This document shows, one piece after another, positions 17,518 to 26,513 of a stretch of DNA of 32,903 nucleotides. This DNA is from Prevotellaceae bacterium UBA3849 (GTDB lineage Bacteria; Bacteroidota; Bacteroidia; Bacteroidales; Bacteroidaceae): assembly GCA_002392645.1 (NCBI GenBank), contig DGHL01000061.1, forward strand, positions 457-33,359, in the 5' to 3' direction. Each line of letters opens with the position of its first letter. Positions within the stretch are counted from its first letter, which is position 1. Below the pieces are notes generated by a model. It made no database searches. It was not told the DNA's origin and worked only from the letters and a program-made list of their open reading frames with translations. Position numbers and translations under genes: made by a program.

Positions 17518-19284
17518 CTATGAATTGTTATGGATTGACTGCTGAAAAAGCTTTTGTCCGCCTGGTGTGGGATAGCGTCCGGTGAAATACCAGTCGCCGG
17601 GATGGTTGGGAATGGCCTTGTGCAGTCCCTCGATGCTCTGGAATACCAGTTCTATAGGTGTGGTGACACCCTCTGGGCGCAACAACTCTACCATCTTGCG
17701 ATTAAGCTCTTCAACAGAGAAGGGGTAAAGGGATTGGTCGGAGTTATCGGAATTATCGGAATTATCCGAGTATTCTGAGCAATCCGAGTATTCTGAGTAA
17801 TCTGAGTAATCCGAATATTCAGAGTATTCAGAGTAATCAGAGTTCTCTGAGTTCTCCGAAATCTTCGCTCTCTCTTTCTTCAGTTCCATGCAAGCCTGAT
17901 AAGCTATGAAATCCTCTATGCGACTCATGTCGATGCCATAGAAGTCAGGATAGCGTATTTGCGGCGCTGACGATACTATGACGAGCTTCTTGGGATGCAG
18001 GCGGTCAAGTATCTTTATGATGCTCTCGCGCAGGGTGGTGCCGCGCACTATGGAGTCGTCTATCACCACCAGGTTATCCTTAAACGGTCGCAGCGAACCG
18101 TATGTTATGTCATATACATGCGCGGCAAGGTCCTTGCGCGAGTCACCCTCGGTAATAAAGGTGCGCAGCTTAATGTCCTTGCTGACCACCTTCTCTGCCC
18201 TTACCATGCCGCAACGCTCGCGGATGCCCTCAAGCAAACCGTAGTAGGCTATCTCTGCCGTGTTGGGGATGTATGAGAATACGGTGTTCTCCACGTCATT
18301 GTCAATGGCTTTGAGCACAGGCTCTGCCAACTGCTGACCAAGGCGCTTGCGCTCCTGGTATATGTCACGGTCGTTGCCACGTGAGAAATAGATGCGCTCA
18401 AAAGAACATGGCAGGTATTCGCGCGGCTCCATTATCTGCTTCAGCCTGAACTGTCCGGCGGCATTGACCATCAGTGCCTCGCCCGGCTTTATCTCCTGAA
18501 TGTCGTCAGTATGCAGGTTGAAGGTGGTCTGTATTACGGGACGCTCACTCGCCACAGCCACAATCTCGTCGTCGGCATAATAGAAAGCCGGACGTATGCC
18601 GTTGGGATCGCGCATGGCAAAGAACTCACCGCTGCCGGTAAGTCCGCACACGCAGTATCCTCCGTCAAAGTGTGGCATGGTGGTGGCAAGTACGTTTGCC
18701 ATGTCAACGTGAGAGTCAATGTATTCGGTTATCCCAGTGCCTGTCAGTCCCATGCTGCGTGCCTCCTCATAGTTGCGCTCAGCCTCGCGGTCAAGGCGGT
18801 GGCCCATGAGCTCAAGCATGATGTAGGTGTCGCTATACACACGCGGTGCCTGTCCCTGGTCAGTAAGATAACGGAACACCTCGTCAATGTTGGTCATGTT
18901 GAAATTGCCACACAGACAGAGGTTCTTGGCTCGCCAGTTGTTGCGACGCAGGAAGGGATGCACATACTTCAGTCCACTCTTACCTGTAGTGGAATAGCGC
19001 AGGTGTCCCATATACATCTCCCCCTCGAAGGCGTCGATGTGTTGCGAAACACTTTCAAACACCTTCGTAATGGCATCCTTACCCTCAGCCTTCTCACGAA
19101 ACATATACTCGTTGCCAGGAGGCATGCCGAGCTTCACGCATGCCAGTCCGGCACCTTCCTGGCCACGGTTATGTTGTTTCTCCATCATCAGATAGAGCTT
19201 ATTGAGACCATACTTCTCAGTGCCGTATTTCCTTTTGTAATGCTCAAGCGGCTTGAGCAAACGTATCATTGCTATTCCACACAC
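17518..19284 (-). CDS. Amidophosphoribosyltransferase-like protein with an internal tandem-repeat insert
   Basis: A 588-aa protein with a class II glutamine amidotransferase domain at its N-terminus and a phosphoribosyltransferase domain after it (PRPP loop VVIDDSIVRGTTLRES at about 405-420). The start codon is GTG, which places the catalytic Cys at residue 2 (MCGIAMIRLL), as N-terminal-nucleophile chemistry requires. Such enzymes transfer glutamine nitrogen to PRPP, the first step of purine synthesis. Bacteroidota often carry this long variant (MEKQHNRGQEGAGLA, ending in GDWYFTGRYPTPGG) beside glutamate synthase genes; whether it is the main PurF cannot be told here. Residues 476-517 are 14 Ser-Asp/Glu-Tyr/Asn triplets encoded by a 9-bp repeat, between the catalytic domains and a normal C-terminal segment. 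Confidence 0.88.
   Translation of the reverse strand: MCGIAMIRLLKPLEHYKRKYGTEKYGLNKLYLMMEKQHNRGQEGAGLACVKLGMPPGNEYMFREKAEGKDAITKVFESVSQHIDAFEGEMYMGHLRYSTTGKSGLKYVHPFLRRNNWRAKNLCLCGNFNMTNIDEVFRYLTDQGQAPRVYSDTYIMLELMGHRLDREAERNYEEARSMGLTGTGITEYIDSHVDMANVLATTMPHFDGGYCVCGLTGSGEFFAMRDPNGIRPAFYYADDEIVAVASERPVIQTTFNLHTDDIQEIKPGEALMVNAAGQFRLKQIMEPREYLPCSFERIYFSRGNDRDIYQERKRLGQQLAEPVLKAIDNDVENTVFSYIPNTAEIAYYGLLEGIRERCGMVRAEKVVSKDIKLRTFITEGDSRKDLAAHVYDITYGSLRPFKDNLVVIDDSIVRGTTLRESIIKILDRLHPKKLVIVSSAPQIRYPDFYGIDMSRIEDFIAYQACMELKKERAKISENSENSDYSEYSEYSDYSDYSEYSDCSEYSDNSDNSDNSDQSLYPFSVEELNRKMVELLRPEGVTTPIELVFQSIEGLHKAIPNHPGDWYFTGRYPTPGGQKLFQQSIHNNS
17734..17859 (-). repeat. 9-bp tandem repeat inside the PurF-like gene
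   Basis: Fourteen 9-bp units (126 bp) each encode Ser, then Asp or Glu, then Tyr, Asn, Cys or Gln. The frame is kept because the unit is a multiple of three. Confidence 0.95.
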
Positions 19285-19293
19285 GGTAATTAC

Positions 19294-19433
19294 AGACCCA
19301 CCCCTGCCCTCCCTGTGAGGGAGGGAGTGTTAAGTGAGTTTTGAGTTAATAATTATGAATTATAGACCCACCCCAGCCCTCCCTGTGAGGGAGGGAGTGT
19401 TAAGTGAGTTATGAGTTAATAATTATGAATTAT
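19294..19433. repeat. 70-bp tandem duplication with a GC-rich hairpin in each copy
   Basis: Two nearly identical 70-bp copies (19294-19363 and 19364-19433) lie between gltD and the PurF-like gene. Each contains CCCTCCCTGTGAGGGAGGG, a 7-bp GC stem with a 5-base loop. The right end overlaps the last codons and the stop of gltD. Confidence 0.92.
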
Positions 19434-20778
19434 GCATTATGAATTTATCTATCGCCTCCGCAGTCTTCCTTCCGCTGGCAATGGCTCTCACTACGAGACT
19501 GGCACCGTTAGCGGCATCACCACATACGAATACGTTGTCAGGATACTGCTGGTGGTCAGGCTTGAGGAATCCCATTGCGAGGAATACTATCTCGGCTTTG
19601 ATAACCTCTACGTCGCCGGCCTCAACCATTATCGGACGGCCTCCCTCTGGATTCGGTTTCCAGTCTATTGGCTGTACCTTTACACCCGTAAGCTTGCCAT
19701 CCTTGCCAAGGAACTCAAGTGTGTTGATGTTCCAACGACGCTCACAACCCTCCTCATGTGACGAGGTAGTCTTGAGTATCACTGGCCAGTAAGGCCACGG
19801 AGTCTTGTCGTTATGACCTACAGGTGGCTTTGGCATAATCTCTATCTGCGTAACGCTCTTTGCACCTTGACGATGGGCAGTACCTATACAGTCGCTGCCA
19901 GTATCACCACCACCGATGACGAGCACATTCTTACCCTTTGCCGTCACGCGCTCATCCTTGCTGAACTCCATGCCGGCAAGCACGCGGTTCTGCTGGCTGA
20001 GCAGTTCGAGGGCAAGGTGTACGCCCTTGAGTTCACGACCCGGCACTTTCAGGTCGCGTGCAGTAGGAGTACCGGTAGCTATCACCACTGCGTCATATTG
20101 CTGTGAAAGCTGTTGTATCACGTCATTGTCAACGGTTTCGTTATAGCGGAAGGTCACACCCTCCTGCTCCATTACGTTGATGCGACGGTCAATGATTTTC
20201 TTGTTAAGCTTGAAGTTAGGAATACCGTAACGCAGCAATCCGCCAGCGGCTTCGTTCTTCTCAAACACCGTAACCTCATAGCCACGGTAGTTGAGTTGGT
20301 TGGCAACGGCAAGACCTGCAGGGCCTGCACCGATTACTGCCACCTTTTTGCCGTTACGCTCAGGATGCTCTATGGTAACGTATCCCTCAAGGAAGGCGCG
20401 CTCGGCAATGGCACACTCGTTCTCACGGTTTGTCACAGCTTCGCCAGTAGTGTGATAGAGTACGCACGCCTTCTCACACAGAGCGGGGCATATCCTGCCT
20501 GTAAACTCTGGGAAATCGTTAGTCTTCTTCAGTATCTTATATGCCTTTTCCCAATCTCCATGATACAAGGCATCATTCCATTCAGGGTCTTTATTGCCCA
20601 GCGGACAAGCCCAGTGGCAGAAAGGTACGCCGCAGTCCATGCAGCGACTTGCCTGCTCTTGTCTGTCCTTTGTGTTGAGCGTCTGCTCTACTTCACCGAA
20701 GTCATGTATTCGGTCGTTTATCGGTCTGTATCCAGCCTCTTTGCGAGGTATGGTAAGAAATGCTTTTGGGTTTCCCAT
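19423..20778 (-). CDS. gltD: Glutamate synthase small subunit
   Basis: A 451-aa protein, normal for GltD. Cysteines for two 4Fe-4S clusters are present: Cys46, 49, 54 and 58 in CMDCGVPFCHWAC, and Cys97, 101 and 105 in RICPALCEKAC. The FAD motif VAVIGAGPAGLAVA lies at 146-159 and the NADPH motif NVLVIGGGDTGSD at 284-296. It passes electrons from NADPH to the large subunit, which makes two glutamates from glutamine and 2-oxoglutarate. It lies 132 bp downstream of gltB on the same strand. The gap holds hairpins that could adjust the level of gltD relative to gltB. The last codons (His-Asn-Ser-stop) are part of an AT-rich intergenic repeat. Confidence 0.97.
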   Translation of the reverse strand: MGNPKAFLTIPRKEAGYRPINDRIHDFGEVEQTLNTKDRQEQASRCMDCGVPFCHWACPLGNKDPEWNDALYHGDWEKAYKILKKTNDFPEFTGRICPALCEKACVLYHTTGEAVTNRENECAIAERAFLEGYVTIEHPERNGKKVAVIGAGPAGLAVANQLNYRGYEVTVFEKNEAAGGLLRYGIPNFKLNKKIIDRRINVMEQEGVTFRYNETVDNDVIQQLSQQYDAVVIATGTPTARDLKVPGRELKGVHLALELLSQQNRVLAGMEFSKDERVTAKGKNVLVIGGGDTGSDCIGTAHRQGAKSVTQIEIMPKPPVGHNDKTPWPYWPVILKTTSSHEEGCERRWNINTLEFLGKDGKLTGVKVQPIDWKPNPEGGRPIMVEAGDVEVIKAEIVFLAMGFLKPDHQQYPDNVFVCGDAANGASLVVRAIASGRKTAEAIDKFIMHNS

Positions 20779-20804
20779 CGTTTTTTCTATGAAAAAAAGT
20801 TATG

Positions 20805-20898
20805 GCGAGGCTGAGCCTCGCAAGTTTTGAGTTATGAGTTATGAGTCTCAAGCTATAAGGTTAATCACCAGAAGCTCCTAACTCATAACCCATAACTC
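20805..20898. repeat. Hairpin and inverted repeat between gltB and gltD
   Basis: GCGAGGC at 20805-20811 pairs with GCCTCGC at 20815-20821 (3-base loop). A second pair, GAGTTATGAGTTATGAG at 20829-20845 with 20882-20898, matches in 16 of 17 positions and encloses 36 bases. No T-run follows either on the minus strand in the way a simple terminator would show. Confidence 0.8.
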
Positions 20899-20910
20899 AT
20901 AACTTACTTG

Positions 20911-23900
20911 TTAATAATCTCTCTGCATGTCGGCAATTTTCTTTTGCAGGCGCTGCATCTTCTCTTCTTCAAGCACGCGTTTGTATTCTATAGGTACTAC
21001 CTGAATGAAGTCTTCCACGTAGCGACTCCAGTCATCGAGCATGCGTCCTGCAAGCGGAGAACCTGTATAGAGATAGTGCTTGCGTATCAGTTCTTTCAAC
21101 TCCTTGCGGTAGGCAGCCTCCTCAACAAGGTTTATCTCAACCATGTCCATGTTGCAGAAGTAGTCAAACGTATGGTCTTTGTCATATACATAAGCCACAC
21201 CGCCACTCATACCTGCGGCGAAGTTCCTGCCGGTCTTGCCCAGTACCACTACGCGACCGCCGGTCATGTATTCGCAACAATGGTCGCCTGCGCCTTCCAC
21301 TACCGCCGTGGCACCGCTGTTACGCACTGCAAAGCGTTCGCCCACACGGCCGTTTACATACAGTTCGCCGGTGGTGGCACCATACAATCCGGTGTTGCCG
21401 GCAATGATGTTGTCCTCTGGTATGAAGTCAGAACCTGAGCGTGACGGTGGCATAATGCTGATGCGACCACCAGAGAGGCCTTTGCCGAAGTAGTCATTAG
21501 CCTCACCTTCGAGCTTGATGTTCAGACCGCTGACGGCGAATGCACCGAATGACTGGCCCGCAGAGCCCTTAAACTTGATATTTACAGTTCCGTCAGGCAA
21601 TCCCTTCTCACCATACTTCTTGGCTATCACACCGCTGAGCATGGTGCAGGCGGCACGGTCAGTGTTCTTTATCGTATAGTCGAGGCTCACCTCATCCTTG
21701 CGCTCTATGGCAGCAGCGGCGGCGAGTATTATCTCTTCATCCTTCACACTGCTTACCTTGGTAAACTCACCACGGTCCCAATAGAGTGGTTTGTCGGTGG
21801 CAGGACAGTGAAGCAGTCGTGCAAAGTCAATGGTCTTCTGCTTGTCTGTGGCATCGTCGGTAAGTACCTCTATAAGGTCTGTGCGACCAATGATTTCCTT
21901 CAGACTCTTCACACCCATCTCGCTGAGATACTCACGCACCTGCTCTGCAAGGAAGGTAAAGAAGTTCACTACATACTCTGCGCGGCCCATGAAGCGTGCA
22001 CGAAGTCTTTCATCCTGTGTTGCCACACCTACCGGACAGGTGTTGGTGTTACACTTACGCATCATCACGCAGCCCAATACTATCAGCGGCAATGTACCGA
22101 AAGAGAACTCGTCTGCACCGAGCATAGCCATGATTACCACGTCCTTTGCCGTCTTCAACTGTCCGTCAGTCTGCAGGCGTACCTGGTTACGCAGTCCGTT
22201 CATTACGAGGGTCTGCTGAGTCTCAGCCAGTCCTATCTCCGGACTGATACCTGCGAAGCGCATTGATGATGCCGGACTGGCACCCGTTCCGCCCTCTGCA
22301 CCGCTTATTACGATAAGGTCAGCCTTAGCCTTAGCCACACCGGCAGCGATAGTGCCTACGCCGCTCTCTGCTACGAGCTTCACGCTTACGGCAGCCGTTG
22401 GGTTGATGTTCTTCAGGTCGAAGATCAACTGTGCAAGGTCCTCGATACTGTATATGTCATGATGTGGCGGAGGTGATATGAGTGATATGCCAGGAATGGC
22501 GTTACGTGTCTTGGCAATGACCTCGTTGACCTTAAAGCCTGGCAGTTGTCCGCCTTCACCAGGTTTTGCTCCCTGAGCCACCTTGATCTGTATCTCCTCA
22601 GCGTTTACAAGGTATTCTGCCGTAACGCCAAAGCGTCCGCTGGCAATCTGCTTAGTCTTACTTGACAGACTAACGCCGTCAACCTCCTGATGATAGCGTG
22701 CGTTATCCTCGCCACCCTCACCGGTATTACTGCGTGCGCCGAGCTTGTTCATGGCAAGTGCCAAAGCCTCGTGAGCCTCTATTGACAATGCACCGAATGA
22801 CATGGCACCGGTAACGAAGTGCTTCACGATTGACTCCACTGGCTCCACCTCATCGATTGGTGTAGGCTTGGATGCCTTCTTGAATCCCATGAAGTCGCGC
22901 AGGAAGATAGGCTTCTCCTTGGCGTCAACCATCTGTTCCCACTCCTTGAACTTCTTATATGAGCCCATGCGTGTTGCTATCTGCAGGTTGGCAATGGTGT
23001 CAGGGTTCCATGCGTGACTGATGCCGTCCTTGCGGTATGAGAAGAGTCCGTTGTTAGGCAGGAACTCGTTTATCTCTGCCGGCTTGAAGGCCTCCTTGTG
23101 TAGGCTCATGGCATCGTGTGCAATCTCGTTAAGACCTATGCCGCCGATGGTGCTGATCTCTGTGCCGAAATACTGGCGCAGCAGTTCCTCACCCAGTCCG
23201 ATGCTTTCAAATATCTTTGCACCGCGATAAGAGCGTATGGTAGATATGCCCATCTTCGACATAATCTTCTTCAGTCCCTTGTCAACGGCCTTGATGTAGT
23301 TCTTCTCGGCTGTTGCATACTCCTCCTGTATCTTGTGTTTCTTCACGAGGTCGTCAAGTACGGCGAAGGTCATGTAAGGACACAGTGCACTTGCGCCGTA
23401 GCCCAACAACAATGCTGCGTGCATCACCTCGCGTATCTCACCCGACTCTACGATGAGCGCCGTCTGTACTCTTTTCTGCACACTGATGAGATAGTGGTGC
23501 ACTGCACTTACAGCCAGCAATGATGGTATTGCCACATGCTTCTCGTCTATGTCGCGGTCACTGAGTATGATATAGTTGTAGCCCTCGTCAACGGCTTTCT
23601 CAGCATCCTTACACAGTTTGTCGATAGCCTGGCGCAGGCTGTCACCACACTGTGTGCCAGCCTCAAACAGCATAGGCAGCTTTATGGTCTTGAAGCCCTT
23701 GTAGCGGATGTTACAGAGCAGGTCGAGCTCGGTGTTGGTAAGCACTGGCTGTGGCAGGCGCACCATCTTGCAGTTTGTCTCGTCAGGCGTCAGGATGTTT
23801 GTTCCCACCGCACCGATATACTCTGTGAGCGACATTACGAGTTCCTCGCGTATAGGGTCGATGGCAGGGTTGGTAACCTGGGCAAACTGCTGACGGAAGT

Positions 23901-25404
23901 AGTTGAAGAAAATCTGCGGTTTGTCGCTGATGACGGCAAGCGGAGTGTCGTTACCCATTGCTGCCACAGGCTCCTGGCCTGCCGTTGCCATAGGCACTAC
24001 GGTCTTGTCGATGTCTTCCTGACCGAAACCAAAGCAGCGCAGCTTGCGCTCATAGTTCTCAACGCTATTCTCAACCTTACGTCCGCTCTTCAGCTTCTCC
24101 AGCTGTATGCGGTTTGTAGAGAGCCACTGGCGGTAAGGATGCTCGCTGGCGAGCTGTGCCTTTATCTCACCGTCATAGTATATCTTGCCTTCCTGTGTAT
24201 CTACAAGAAGTATCTTGCCAGGCTGCAACCTGCCTTTTGAAACGACGTCGGCAGGCTCGAAGTCCATTACGCCTACCTCACTTGCCACTACCATCATGCC
24301 GTTCTTGGTGATGGTGTAGCGGCTTGGGCGCAGTCCGTTACGGTCAAGCATACCGCCGGCAAAGCGTCCGTCGCTGAACATCAGCGCTGCCGGTCCGTCC
24401 CATGGTTCCATCAATATTGAGTGGTATTCATAGAAAGCCTTGAGGTCTTCGCTGATAGGGTTTTTGTCGTTGAATGACTCTGGCACGAGTATCGCCATGG
24501 CGTGTGGCAATGACAGTCCACTCATTACGAGGAACTCAAACACGTTGTCGAGCGATGCAGAGTCAGACATGTCTTTCTGCAATATCGGACGTATCTCCTT
24601 GATGTCGCCCAGTGCAGGTGATGACAGCACGCTCTCTCTTGCCTGCATCCATCCGCGGTTGCCACGCACGGTGTTTATCTCACCGTTATGACACAGATAG
24701 CGGAACGGCTGAGCCAGCTTCCACTTAGGGAAGGTGTTGGTTGAGAAGCGAGAGTGAACCAATGCCAGTCCGCTGGTAAAATACTCATTTGAGAGGTCGG
24801 GGAAATAGCGACGCAGTTGTCCGCTGGTCAGCATACCTTTATATATTATCTCCTTCGTGCTGAGCGAACATACGTAGAAGTCTTCGTCGTCAATGCGGTT
24901 TTCTATCTTCTTGCGTACCTTATATAATATGCGCTCAAACTCCTCCAGGCGTTCTTCGTTAATGCCTGTGATGAACACCTGCTTGATGTCAGGCTCCACA
25001 GTGCGCGCCCCCTCGCCCAATGCCTCGGGGCATGTAGGCACGGCGCGCAGGTGCATCAATGTAAGTCCCTCGCGCTCTATCTCTTCAATCATTACCGACA
25101 GTATAGCTTTCTGGCGTGTCTCATCCTTCGGAAAGAATACGAGGCCGGTGCCATACCTGCCCTTCTCGGGCACTGGTATGCCCTGAAGCAATATAAACTC
25201 ATGTGGTATCTGTACCAGTATGCCGGCACCGTCACCAGTCTTGTCACGCGTTTCAGCACCGCGGTGCTCCATGTTTTCAAGCACACGCAGTGCATTGTCA
25301 ACCAAGTCATGGCTCTTTCCGCCGTGAATGTTGACCACCATACCCACGCCGCATGCATCATGCTCATATTGTGGGCTATAAAGTCCATGAATGTCTTGTT
25401 CCAT
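20911..25404 (-). CDS. gltB: Glutamate synthase large subunit
   Basis: A 1497-aa protein, normal for GltB. The N-terminal stretch YEHDACGVGMVV contains Cys18, which becomes the N-terminal nucleophile of the glutaminase domain after removal of a 17-residue propeptide. The central domain, the FMN-binding synthase domain (MSFGALSIEAHEALA, GEGGEDNARY, AKPGEGGQLPG) and the 3Fe-4S cysteines Cys1112, Cys1118 and Cys1123 follow. The C-terminal beta-helix domain (GSAGQSFGAFAVSG, LSGGRI, GMSGGVAYVYD) is complete. It works with GltD in ammonium assimilation in the cytoplasm. ATG start, 180 bp downstream of dapF across a 7-bp repeat array. Confidence 0.98.
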   Translation of the reverse strand: MEQDIHGLYSPQYEHDACGVGMVVNIHGGKSHDLVDNALRVLENMEHRGAETRDKTGDGAGILVQIPHEFILLQGIPVPEKGRYGTGLVFFPKDETRQKAILSVMIEEIEREGLTLMHLRAVPTCPEALGEGARTVEPDIKQVFITGINEERLEEFERILYKVRKKIENRIDDEDFYVCSLSTKEIIYKGMLTSGQLRRYFPDLSNEYFTSGLALVHSRFSTNTFPKWKLAQPFRYLCHNGEINTVRGNRGWMQARESVLSSPALGDIKEIRPILQKDMSDSASLDNVFEFLVMSGLSLPHAMAILVPESFNDKNPISEDLKAFYEYHSILMEPWDGPAALMFSDGRFAGGMLDRNGLRPSRYTITKNGMMVVASEVGVMDFEPADVVSKGRLQPGKILLVDTQEGKIYYDGEIKAQLASEHPYRQWLSTNRIQLEKLKSGRKVENSVENYERKLRCFGFGQEDIDKTVVPMATAGQEPVAAMGNDTPLAVISDKPQIFFNYFRQQFAQVTNPAIDPIREELVMSLTEYIGAVGTNILTPDETNCKMVRLPQPVLTNTELDLLCNIRYKGFKTIKLPMLFEAGTQCGDSLRQAIDKLCKDAEKAVDEGYNYIILSDRDIDEKHVAIPSLLAVSAVHHYLISVQKRVQTALIVESGEIREVMHAALLLGYGASALCPYMTFAVLDDLVKKHKIQEEYATAEKNYIKAVDKGLKKIMSKMGISTIRSYRGAKIFESIGLGEELLRQYFGTEISTIGGIGLNEIAHDAMSLHKEAFKPAEINEFLPNNGLFSYRKDGISHAWNPDTIANLQIATRMGSYKKFKEWEQMVDAKEKPIFLRDFMGFKKASKPTPIDEVEPVESIVKHFVTGAMSFGALSIEAHEALALAMNKLGARSNTGEGGEDNARYHQEVDGVSLSSKTKQIASGRFGVTAEYLVNAEEIQIKVAQGAKPGEGGQLPGFKVNEVIAKTRNAIPGISLISPPPHHDIYSIEDLAQLIFDLKNINPTAAVSVKLVAESGVGTIAAGVAKAKADLIVISGAEGGTGASPASSMRFAGISPEIGLAETQQTLVMNGLRNQVRLQTDGQLKTAKDVVIMAMLGADEFSFGTLPLIVLGCVMMRKCNTNTCPVGVATQDERLRARFMGRAEYVVNFFTFLAEQVREYLSEMGVKSLKEIIGRTDLIEVLTDDATDKQKTIDFARLLHCPATDKPLYWDRGEFTKVSSVKDEEIILAAAAAIERKDEVSLDYTIKNTDRAACTMLSGVIAKKYGEKGLPDGTVNIKFKGSAGQSFGAFAVSGLNIKLEGEANDYFGKGLSGGRISIMPPSRSGSDFIPEDNIIAGNTGLYGATTGELYVNGRVGERFAVRNSGATAVVEGAGDHCCEYMTGGRVVVLGKTGRNFAAGMSGGVAYVYDKDHTFDYFCNMDMVEINLVEEAAYRKELKELIRKHYLYTGSPLAGRMLDDWSRYVEDFIQVVPIEYKRVLEEEKMQRLQKKIADMQRDY

Positions 25405-25484
25405 TTCCTATTATTGATTGTTAATTATCTTTTTTAACTGAGAGTAGAAGGTTATGATTACCTTTCTTTTGCATTTCGAATTAC

Positions 25485-25596
25485 CCTCAACCTTCAACTT
25501 TCAACTTTCACCTCTCAACCTTCAACTTTCAACCTTCATCTTTCAGCCTTCATCCCTCATCTTTCAGCCTTCAACCCTCAACTTTCAACTTTCAAC
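25485..25596. repeat. 7-bp tandem repeat, 16 units, overlapping the dapF 3' end
   Basis: Sixteen consecutive 7-bp units run without a gap. On the minus strand they read GTTGAAA, GTTGAAG, GCTGAAA, GATGAGG and close variants. The first units encode the last residues (Val-Glu-Ser) and the TGA stop of dapF. Confidence 0.95.
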
Positions 25597-26424
25597 GACT
25601 CCCTCATACACCCTTACGGCAGGTCCCGTCATATATATATGGCCGTCATTTTCGTTCCACTCTATCATCAGTTTGCCGCCGTCCATCTGTATTGTGTTTG
25701 TGCGTGTCGTCTCCTGTGTAAGCGTTGCTGCCACGCTGGTGGCGCAGGCTCCCGTGCCGCATGCCATCGTGATGCCCGAACCGCGCTCCCATACCCTCAT
25801 GCGTATCACGTCGCCCTTCTTCTGGGCAAACTCTATGTTGCAGCCGTCAGGGAAAGCCTCATGATGCTCCAGTATGCTGCCATACTTCGCCACGTCGAAG
25901 GTCTCTATATCTTCTTTCTCGTCAAGGAATATCACGAAGTGCGGATTGCCCATCGATACCCTTACGCCCTGAAACTCCCTGCCGCAGCTGCTGACGGTAA
26001 ACTGCGTATCTTGTGCCACGGGTTCGCCCATGTCAACCTTCGCACCCGTCACCACGCCTTTTTCGTCCTCCTGCAGCCACAGGGTCTTGATGCCTGCCAG
26101 AGTCTCAAACGTCACCACCTTATTATTAGTAAGGTGATGGTCGCGCACGAACTTTCCGCAGCACCTCACGCCATTACCACACATCATGGCCTCCGAACCG
26201 TCACTGTTGAAAATCCGCATGCGGAAGTCTGCCACCTTGCTGCGGTCAATGGTAATCAGTCCGTCACTGCCAATACCAAAACCTTGGCGGCTCCAGTCTA
26301 TCGAAGCCTGCCTAAGGTCTGCAATTGGATTGTCAGGCAGATACACATAAATATAGTTGTTTCCGCAACCATGCATTTTAGTAAAGTGTATCCTGTGTGT
26401 CTGTGTTGTGTCTCCTTGTGTCAC
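25585..26424 (-). CDS. dapF: Diaminopimelate epimerase
   Basis: A 279-aa protein, normal length. The two catalytic cysteines are present: Cys82 in MCGNGVRC and Cys222 in ACGTGACA. Also seen are FTKMHG near the start, VSMGNPHFV, and a GITMACGTG loop. It converts LL- to meso-diaminopimelate for lysine and peptidoglycan. The usual GNDY/F near the N-terminus reads GNNY, an Asp-to-Asn change. No ATG fits: the call uses GTG 26424, but homologues usually begin about ten residues later, where no accepted start codon exists. The N-terminal leader is part of a 39-bp imperfect duplication. It is the first gene of the minus-strand cluster. Confidence 0.93.
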   Translation of the reverse strand: MTQGDTTQTHRIHFTKMHGCGNNYIYVYLPDNPIADLRQASIDWSRQGFGIGSDGLITIDRSKVADFRMRIFNSDGSEAMMCGNGVRCCGKFVRDHHLTNNKVVTFETLAGIKTLWLQEDEKGVVTGAKVDMGEPVAQDTQFTVSSCGREFQGVRVSMGNPHFVIFLDEKEDIETFDVAKYGSILEHHEAFPDGCNIEFAQKKGDVIRMRVWERGSGITMACGTGACATSVAATLTQETTRTNTIQMDGGKLMIEWNENDGHIYMTGPAVRVYEGVVES

Positions 26425-26505
26425 TTTTTCAATTTTTGTTTGTGTTGCGTCTCCTTTTTGACAGTTTTAATCTTTATTTTCTGTCATTTTGAAAGTTTTC
26501 GACTG

Positions 26506-26513
26506 CAAAATTA
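26506..26513 (-). promoter_or_regulatory. Probable -7 element for dapF and the nitrogen cluster
   Basis: On the minus strand this reads TAATTTTG, matching TAnnTTTG. No clear -33 TTTG is visible at the right distance. The predicted leader to GTG 26424 is about 77 nt. Confidence 0.45.

Noticed and set aside
18511..19344. 277-aa plus-strand ORF opposite the PurF-like gene
   Set aside because: Antisense shadow of a clear amidotransferase gene; the composition follows the codon use of the real gene.
19294..19433. Attachment sites or IS ends
   Set aside because: The 70-bp copies are immediately adjacent, with no integrase, transposase or inserted DNA between them.
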